From: Pseudomonadota bacterium
GTDB taxonomy: Bacteria > Pseudomonadota > Alphaproteobacteria > Caulobacterales > Caulobacteraceae
Reading direction: 5' to 3'
NCBI GenBank assembly: GCA_023451375.1
Contig: JAEXZS010000039.1
Location: 1 to 37,640, forward strand
DNA: 37,640 nucleotides
Below, piece after piece: positions 32,891 through 37,640 of the stretch; positions within the stretch are counted from its first letter, which is position 1, and each line of letters opens with the position of its first letter. Position numbers and translations under genes: made by a program. The notes beneath the pieces were generated by a model. That model did not search any database. It worked only from the letters and a program-made list of their open reading frames with translations, and was not told the origin of the DNA.

Positions 32891-33164
32891 GACGCCGCCC
32901 CCGAGCGGCCGGCGGGGCCCCGGTTCGAACGTCGGTGATCTGGCTGCGCGCCCAGTCGCGCAGCAGCCCGCGGGGATAAAACGGCTTGGAACGGATATGG
33001 CGGCATGGCGGTCCGTTCGATCCCGTCGACCAGAGCCGGGCGAGGCTCGCGGGCTTCAGCTGGATGCCGAGCTGCGACAGGAAGGCGGAGGCCTCAGTGC
33101 GCGTCAGAAGGTCGTCGGCGCCCCCGGCGGCTCCCGCGTCCTCCCCGAGACCGACCCCGATCAT
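32883..33164 (-). CDS. Small HTH-like DNA-binding protein of the transfer operon
   Basis: The 93-aa product contains LLTRTEASAFLSQLGIQLKPASLARLW...GPPCRHIRSKPFYPRGLLRDWARSQ (about 19-74), the layout of an excisionase/MerR-like winged helix that reads a helper-gene or oriT-type site. ATG 33164 overlaps the lytic transglycosylase stop as ATGA. The C-terminus is Arg-rich. Similar small regulators commonly sit beside traF in alphaproteobacterial elements; this comparison is from memory and not verified. Confidence 0.65.
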   Translation of the reverse strand: MIGVGLGEDAGAAGGADDLLTRTEASAFLSQLGIQLKPASLARLWSTGSNGPPCRHIRSKPFYPRGLLRDWARSQITDVRTGAPPAARGRRRG

Positions 33165-33766
33165 GGCTGCACACGCGGGCGGCAGTGCAGACTGTTGCGC
33201 GGGGCTTGCCCCGCCGTCAGGGCCAGGTAGCAGTCGATGACCGAAATCACATAGGCCTGGGTCTCGGCTATATCTGGAACCCGGCCAAGCCGCGCCACGC
33301 GACCCGGGCCGGCGTTGTAGGCGCTCAGCGCGAGGCGCAGGTCTCCGAAGCGCAGCAGCTGCCGGGCAAGATAGTCCGCGCCTCCGCGCAGGTTCTGGAC
33401 CGGATCGAAGCGATCGCCCACCCCCAGTTCGCGGGCCGTATCGGGCATGAGCTGGGTCAGTCCGCCCGCCCCCGCCGGGGACAGAGCCCCTAGCTGGTAG
33501 GCGGACTCGGTCAGGACCAGGGCGTGCAGCAGTTTCTCGTCCAGTCCGTGCGCCGCCGCCGCTCGGGCGATCTCGGCCTGGAAAGGCTGGCTGAGCGCGG
33601 CCAGGCGGGGCGCATCCCCCTCCCCTGCGTCGGCCGGCGCCGATCCGGCCTCCGCCGTCGCTCGGCCGAACAGGTCGCCGCCCGCCGCGCGCCAGTCGAC
33701 GGTTTGGGCGGAAGCCGGCGCGCCCAAGGCGAGGAGCGCCGCCGCCCAAAGGATCATTCTCACCAT
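33161..33766 (-). CDS. Lytic transglycosylase of the conjugation apparatus
   Basis: The 201-aa exported muramidase opens peptidoglycan for assembly of the mating channel. It has a signal peptide (1-20, cleaved after APASA) and an SLT domain: catalytic Glu87 in LVLTESAYQLGALSPAGAGGLTQLMP, followed by NLRGGADYLARQLLRFGDLRLALSAYNAGPG. AGGAGGT lies 7 bases before ATG 33766 and decides this start; the gene overlaps the traF end by 7 bases. It belongs to the trb/tra operon running leftwards. Confidence 0.92.
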   Translation of the reverse strand: MVRMILWAAALLALGAPASAQTVDWRAAGGDLFGRATAEAGSAPADAGEGDAPRLAALSQPFQAEIARAAAAHGLDEKLLHALVLTESAYQLGALSPAGAGGLTQLMPDTARELGVGDRFDPVQNLRGGADYLARQLLRFGDLRLALSAYNAGPGRVARLGRVPDIAETQAYVISVIDCYLALTAGQAPRNSLHCRPRVQP

Positions 33767-34269
33767 CTCAGCACCTCCTGATAGACGCCGAGCACCTCGG
33801 AGCGCATCACGGGCCCGAAATACCGGCTGTCGAAACTCCCGGCCGTATCGCCGAGCAGAAAGAGTTCGTCCGACCCGAGCCGTCGGCACCCCGACCAGCG
33901 CGGCAGGACCGCGCCGCGCCGATCGTGGGTGCGGACCCACCGGACGCCGCCTGGCGTCCGCAACTGCGCGCCATCCACGCAGATGCGGTCGCCGCCCGCC
34001 GCCGCGACCCGTTTGATCAGCGCCACGTCCCCCGGCATGCCGAGATCCGCGAGATAGGCCCGCGCCGTGGTCGGCTGGGGAATGGCCACCACGACGCCAC
34101 GCTCGATTTCGGCGCCGAACCGCCGGGCGTAGAGGCCCTCGGGCAGGCTCGGGCTTTCGTTGACGAGCGCCAACGCCGGGACGTGCTCGCCGATCAGCGC
34201 CAGGCAGCCGAGGGCGAACACGGCGACGCCCGTCACGCACCAGCGGTTTCCATTATCGAGCGGGCTCAT
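33760..34269 (-). CDS. traF: TraF-like conjugative transfer signal peptidase (S26 family)
   Basis: TraF processes and cyclises the pilin TrbC in P-type conjugation systems. The 169-aa product has one N-terminal membrane helix (about 10-28), the serine motif NESPSLPEGLY (37-47) and the general-base lysine in VALIKRVAAAGGD (Lys86), then a C-terminal GDTAGSFDSRYFGPV segment typical of S26 peptidases. The start overlaps the trbI stop as ATGA. No pilin gene is in the window; it should lie to the right. Confidence 0.92.
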   Translation of the reverse strand: MSPLDNGNRWCVTGVAVFALGCLALIGEHVPALALVNESPSLPEGLYARRFGAEIERGVVVAIPQPTTARAYLADLGMPGDVALIKRVAAAGGDRICVDGAQLRTPGGVRWVRTHDRRGAVLPRWSGCRRLGSDELFLLGDTAGSFDSRYFGPVMRSEVLGVYQEVLRW

Positions 34270-35447
34270 GGCTGGTACGGCTCAAGGATCAGATCGCGGG
34301 TGATCATCACCCGCACGGGCGCGCCCGCCCGCAGCCGGATGGACGGGCGGACCTCCAGTTCCCGGTCGATCAGCCGGCCGCCGACGCGGGCGCCCTCGAT
34401 GGCCGCCGCGTCGCCGGCGTCGCCGAGAAGGCCGCCGCCGCCCTCATCGTCGCGGGCGATCTGCCCGAGCGTGGTGATGGCCCCGGCGAACAGCGTCCCG
34501 ACCAGCAGGGGAAACAGACGACGATCGACCGAGCCCCGCACGCCGACGGCGCCCTGGGCGTCGACGCCGGGCTCGCCGGTCAAGACGAGGCTCTTGCCAT
34601 TGGGCAGGATCAGCCGGTCCCAGGTCAGGAAGGCGCGGCGGTCCCCATAGGCGCTTTCGCCCTCATGGCGGCCGATGAGCCGCGTCCCCTGCGGGAGCAC
34701 AAGGTGGCGGCCGCTGACCGTGTCGTAGACGTTCTGGGTGACCGTGGCGATGACGGGGCCCGCCCGGGCGGTATCGACCGCGGTCAGCAGGGCGGCGGGG
34801 ATGATCGCGCCGGCCTTCAGTTCATACGGCGACAGGGGCGCGGTCAGGACATGGCCGTTGTAGGTGGCGCCGTAGTCCGCGCTGGCCGAAGGAACGCCGG
34901 CCGGAGCCCGCCGCTCGGCGCCCGCCGGGACCGCGGCGGCCGCCGCACCGTCGCGAACCTCGGCGAAGAATAGGCCGGACCGGCGCGCCAGGTCTCCGGG
35001 CGCGGGTCCCCGCGGTGCAGACACGGGGCGATAGACGGGCGGGGCCGCCCGAGGCGGCGGTTCGGAACGCTCGGCCGGCGCGTCGTCGACCTCGCTCGGC
35101 TCGGCCGATGAACGCGGCTCTGGCAGGCGGTCGTAGGTGGCCGGCTGCTCGGTGACGACCTCGGTTGGGCGGACCACGCCGCGGGCCTCGTCCTCGCGCG
35201 CGGCCTCGGCGCGGGTGCGCGCGCCCTGCCGGATTTCGGGCTGCACGACGAACGCCCAAGCCAGCGATCCGGAGATCAGGACCACCCCGCCGATGACGAA
35301 AAGCTGGACGACGGATTTGCGCAGACGCACCGCGCTCGGACGGGGTGCCCGGCTGGCGAGCTCCGGCGCCGGAGACTTGGGCGCGCGGGGTCCGGCGCTG
35401 TCGCCCTGGGGCGGACCAGGGAGGGTTTGCGGGGGTGTCTCGATCAT
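34266..35447 (-). CDS. trbI: TrbI, VirB10-like mating-pair protein
   Basis: The 393-aa protein bridges inner and outer membranes in the type IV secretion channel. It has a short cytoplasmic N-terminus, one transmembrane helix (about 47-67), a Pro/Glu-rich periplasmic linker, and the VirB10 C-terminal domain: VLTAPLSPYELKAGAIIPAALL, VIATVTQNVYDTVSGRHLVLPQGTRLIG and the antenna region. ATG 35447 overlaps the trbG stop as ATGA. Confidence 0.93.
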   Translation of the reverse strand: MIETPPQTLPGPPQGDSAGPRAPKSPAPELASRAPRPSAVRLRKSVVQLFVIGGVVLISGSLAWAFVVQPEIRQGARTRAEAAREDEARGVVRPTEVVTEQPATYDRLPEPRSSAEPSEVDDAPAERSEPPPRAAPPVYRPVSAPRGPAPGDLARRSGLFFAEVRDGAAAAAVPAGAERRAPAGVPSASADYGATYNGHVLTAPLSPYELKAGAIIPAALLTAVDTARAGPVIATVTQNVYDTVSGRHLVLPQGTRLIGRHEGESAYGDRRAFLTWDRLILPNGKSLVLTGEPGVDAQGAVGVRGSVDRRLFPLLVGTLFAGAITTLGQIARDDEGGGGLLGDAGDAAAIEGARVGGRLIDRELEVRPSIRLRAGAPVRVMITRDLILEPYQP

Positions 35448-36508
35448 GGACGGGCTCCTTGATGACGGATGCGGACCACCTGCGGCCTGCGATCGCCCAG
35501 CCGGAGTTCGGCGCGATCAAGCACGCGGTCGACGATGAACAGGCCGCCGGCCTGCCTGTAGTTCACCAGCTGCGCCTCGCCGTCGGGCGCGATGGCGAAC
35601 AGGGCGGGCGCCTCGTCGACCTGGAGATCGGCGGGGAAGGCGATGAAGGTGCGCCGGCCGTCGTGGAACACCGCCGAGGGGGTCCATCTCGGACGCCTTC
35701 CCTGAGGCTCGAGACGGTATCGGGCGTCGAGCGGCCCTTCCGGCATGACGACGGCGTCAGGCACCCGCATGGCCGGTTGCAAGGCGACAGCAGCCGGCCC
35801 TGCCTCGACGACCCCGGTCGGTGCGCTGTCCCAGGCGACGGCGGCGTTGAAGGCGTCGGCCGCCCCGCTGCGCAGATCGACAAGGTAGACGCGCTGGTTG
35901 GTGGTCAGGACCAGGTTGGTCTCCAGGCCGCGTTCGAGCGGCTTGATCAGGACGTGGACGCGACGGTCCGGCCCCTCCCCCGACGCGACCTCGCCGATCT
36001 GCCAGCGGACGGTGTCGCCCGCCGCCTTGGCGATCAGGGTCTCGCCCGCGCCGAGCGTCAGGGTGGTCACCCGAAGCGGCGCAGTCCACACCTCGAAGAC
36101 CCGCCCGGGCTCCCAGGCGAAGATCTGGACGCCGCCCTGGAAGCGGTCAGACCGGGAGGGCGCGCTCGCCGCGCTGTTGGCTTCGGCTATCGCCCTGCGG
36201 CCGGTCAGCGCCGGGGCCGCCGGCGTCGCATCGGCGGCCGGTCGCGACGGCGTTTCCGCCAGGTAGGGCCGCGCCGCGTCCGCCTCCAGCGCGGACGCCG
36301 CCGCCGGCTCCGGCTCCGGCTCCGGCTCCGGATCGTCCGCCGTCGTCGGCGCCGGCCCGTCAAGAGCGATCGGACCCAGCGGCAGGGAGGACGCCTGGCT
36401 CAGGCTTGCGGCGGGCGCCGCCGACGGCGCGACCGCGTCTCGCAAGATCGCGCAGCCGGACAGTAGGGCGCTCGAAAGCGCCAGGATCAGGACGCGTCGG
36501 GGGTCCAT
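35444..36508 (-). CDS. trbG: TrbG, VirB9-like outer-membrane core lipoprotein
   Basis: The 354-aa product has a lipoprotein signal with a LSGC lipobox (Cys19), a low-complexity stretch containing an EPEPEPEP run (about 65-75), and the VirB9 domain (LTLGAGETLIAKAAGDTVRW...RRPRWTPSAVFHDGRRTFIAFP...VDRVLDRAELRLGD). ATG 36508 is inside the trbF end (22-bp overlap) with a GAGG ribosome site. The longer in-frame extension to 37114 is an antisense-free shadow over trbF and was dropped. Confidence 0.92.
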   Translation of the reverse strand: MDPRRVLILALSSALLSGCAILRDAVAPSAAPAASLSQASSLPLGPIALDGPAPTTADDPEPEPEPEPAAASALEADAARPYLAETPSRPAADATPAAPALTGRRAIAEANSAASAPSRSDRFQGGVQIFAWEPGRVFEVWTAPLRVTTLTLGAGETLIAKAAGDTVRWQIGEVASGEGPDRRVHVLIKPLERGLETNLVLTTNQRVYLVDLRSGAADAFNAAVAWDSAPTGVVEAGPAAVALQPAMRVPDAVVMPEGPLDARYRLEPQGRRPRWTPSAVFHDGRRTFIAFPADLQVDEAPALFAIAPDGEAQLVNYRQAGGLFIVDRVLDRAELRLGDRRPQVVRIRHQGARP

Positions 36509-37170
36509 GACACATCCTCGATCTTCAATCCCAGGGGATTGCGCAGGAGTTCGGCCTCCGTGCGCGGCGGTTGCAGGGTGGTGGTGATCAGAGCGCGCCA
36601 GCGCTCCGATCCGGCGGCCTGGCCGTTGACGAAGCGGGTTTCGCGCCATTGCAGATCGAAGGTGCGGCCGGAGCGGCGGACCACATTGAGGATCTCGACG
36701 TTGACGGCCTCGCGTCCAGCCTCGGCGAACGGGTCGTGAGCCTGCGCCCATGCGTTCAGGAAGCCCGCCGCCTTGGGCGTGAGAAGGTCGTAGGCCCGCA
36801 GCCAGTTCTGCCGGATGACGATCGGATCGATCGACTTGGAGCGGACGTCCCGGACCCAGCCGGCGAGGGCGTGGGCGATCTGTGCCTCGTTGGGCTCGTA
36901 GCGGCCGCCGATGGCCGTGATCCGTTGGGTCTCGCCGTAGTCCGACACCTCCACCACGAACGGCTTCACCACGGCCCGCTCGGCCTGAACCCACCACCCC
37001 GCGCCGAGGAAGCCGGCCAGGGCCAGGTTGGCGACGGCGATCCGGCGCCAGTTTCGTGCATGGGCCAGCGACAGCCCCATACGGTCGTCCCACATCTGAC
37101 CGGCGCGACGCCAAGGGGTCGCCTCCGGCGCGGCCGCCAGGGCCCGCTTCGGTCGGAAGAACGGATGCAT
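36487..37170 (-). CDS. trbF: TrbF, VirB8-like inner-membrane protein
   Basis: The 227-aa protein nucleates assembly of the type IV channel. It has a cytoplasmic N-terminus with WDDRMGLSLAHARNWRR, one membrane helix (about 45-62) and a VirB8-type periplasmic domain (RAVVKPFVVEVSDYGETQRI ... LQWRETRFVNGQAAGSERW ... NPLGLKIEDVSWTPDA). It starts one base after the stop of the upstream trbL-like frame. Confidence 0.93.
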   Translation of the reverse strand: MHPFFRPKRALAAAPEATPWRRAGQMWDDRMGLSLAHARNWRRIAVANLALAGFLGAGWWVQAERAVVKPFVVEVSDYGETQRITAIGGRYEPNEAQIAHALAGWVRDVRSKSIDPIVIRQNWLRAYDLLTPKAAGFLNAWAQAHDPFAEAGREAVNVEILNVVRRSGRTFDLQWRETRFVNGQAAGSERWRALITTTLQPPRTEAELLRNPLGLKIEDVSWTPDAS

Positions 37171-37171
37171 C

Positions 37172-37640
37172 TCAGGTCTCCTCTGTGCGGAGGTTGGGGG
37201 ACAGGACGCCGCTGGTCTCGCCTGCGGGCATCAAGGTTCGTCCGGCGTTGGCGACGAAGAAGGCCTGGAGCGCCGCCGCCCGTCCCGGTCGCCGCGACGG
37301 CGCGGACGCGGGATCCGAGGCGGCGAGGGCGCGCTGGAAATCCGACCGGGCGGCCCGGGCCTCGGCGTCGCGGACCGAGGCGGGCCGGCTGGCTCCGCCG
37401 CCCGGCGTTGTATCGCCCGACGCTGGATGGTCGGAGCCGGTCTCGGCCTCGGCGGCGCCTGGGTGATGGGACCACGCCCGGGCCGGCTCCGCGACGCCCG
37501 GCCCGGAAGACGGAGTCGGACCCGCCGGACGGACCGTCCCGGCGCTGCGCCGTGTCGATCCGTTGTCGTTCGAGGCCGGCGGCGTCGACGGCCCGCCGCC
37601 GCCCCGACCCGGCCCGACCGGTGGCGACGAGGGCGGCGCC
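37172..37640 (-). CDS. trbL: Probable TrbL C-terminus (truncated by window end)
   Basis: A frame open from the window edge ends at TGA 37174-37172, one base before trbF. About 155 codons are visible: a low-complexity Gly/Pro/Ser/Ala-rich stretch, then RDAEARAARSDFQRALA and the terminal ALQAFFVANAGRTLMP segment, ending NLRTEET. TrbL proteins end with such disordered tails, and trbL precedes trbF in P-type clusters. The membrane part that would prove the identity lies outside the window. Confidence 0.55.
   Translation of the reverse strand, partial: APPSSPPVGPGRGGGGPSTPPASNDNGSTRRSAGTVRPAGPTPSSGPGVAEPARAWSHHPGAAEAETGSDHPASGDTTPGGGASRPASVRDAEARAARSDFQRALAASDPASAPSRRPGRAAALQAFFVANAGRTLMPAGETSGVLSPNLRTEET

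Larger units (their letters stand above)
7035..37640. mobile_element. Integrative and conjugative element, left part (right end outside window)
   Basis: The element is bounded on the left by the tRNA-Pro(GGG) 3' fragment with an adjoining tyrosine integrase. It carries a defence-like block, a long metal-resistance operon, darTG and the first genes of a trb-type mating-pair module (traF, trbI, trbG, trbF, trbL end). No second copy of the tRNA end was found in the window, so the element is at least 30.5 kb. Relaxase and coupling protein are not visible and would have to lie further right; without them it could be only mobilisable or decayed. Confidence 0.8.

Noticed and set aside
7035..37640. 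Search for the right attachment site inside the window.
   Set aside because: By eye I found no second copy of the 45-bp tRNA end, and the trb genes run off the edge, so the boundary is most likely outside.
7035..37640. Classification as a Tn4371-type element.
   Set aside because: The trb genes and traF agree with that group, but those elements do not usually insert in a tRNA-Pro gene, and relaxase, traG and parA are not visible.

Overview
The window looks like Brevundimonas or a close Caulobacteraceae relative. The DNA is GC-rich, with strong G/C bias at third codon positions. It opens in a xanthophyll cluster (type 2 isopentenyl-diphosphate isomerase, crtZ and a CrtG-like 2,2'-hydroxylase) and then carries an alphaproteobacterial Anbu peptidase operon. 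This assignment is inference from gene content; no rRNA or other marker is present.

Layout. (1) 1-1585 is the end of the carotenoid cluster. (2) 1586-1858 is non-coding, with a strong intrinsic terminator, an overlapping alternative hairpin and a perfect inverted repeat that may be an operator. (3) 1859-6852 is the Anbu operon: circularly permuted ATP-grasp, alpha-E protein, transglutaminase, Anbu, and a second transglutaminase. (4) 7035-7079 is the last 45 bp (anticodon loop to CCA) of a minus-strand tRNA-Pro(GGG), directly followed by tandem repeats and a tyrosine integrase. This is the left boundary of an integrated element that runs out of the right side of the window; no second copy of the tRNA end was seen.

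Inside the element: (5) 8870-13887 holds a defence-like block made of a HEPN-domain protein, an SMC/Rad50-like zinc-hook ATPase with a small partner gene, and a Fic protein. (6) 14296-26355 is one long minus-strand metal-resistance operon: His-rich periplasmic protein, czcC, czcB, czcA, a CDF-family protein, an isoprenylcysteine-methyltransferase-like protein, a 43-aa small protein, a P1B-4 metal ATPase, a DUF305 protein, a membrane protein and an acyltransferase. Flanking it are a DUF411 protein and a MerR regulator divergent from a Cys-rich CDF exporter. (7) 28446-32128 is darT-darG plus a third coupled gene, a GHKL ATPase with a C-terminal PD-(D/E)XK nuclease, interrupted by one in-frame TAG. 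(8) 32311-37640 is the start of a trb-type conjugation module: AlpA-like regulator, two small proteins, lytic transglycosylase, traF, trbI, trbG, trbF and the end of a probable trbL. The element is therefore best read as an integrative and conjugative element carrying heavy-metal resistance and defence cargo.

Most novel candidates: the DarTG-coupled GHKL/nuclease gene with its amber codon in the ATP-binding N box, and the HEPN / zinc-hook ATPase / small protein module beside the integrase. Partnership within the second is inferred only from proximity.
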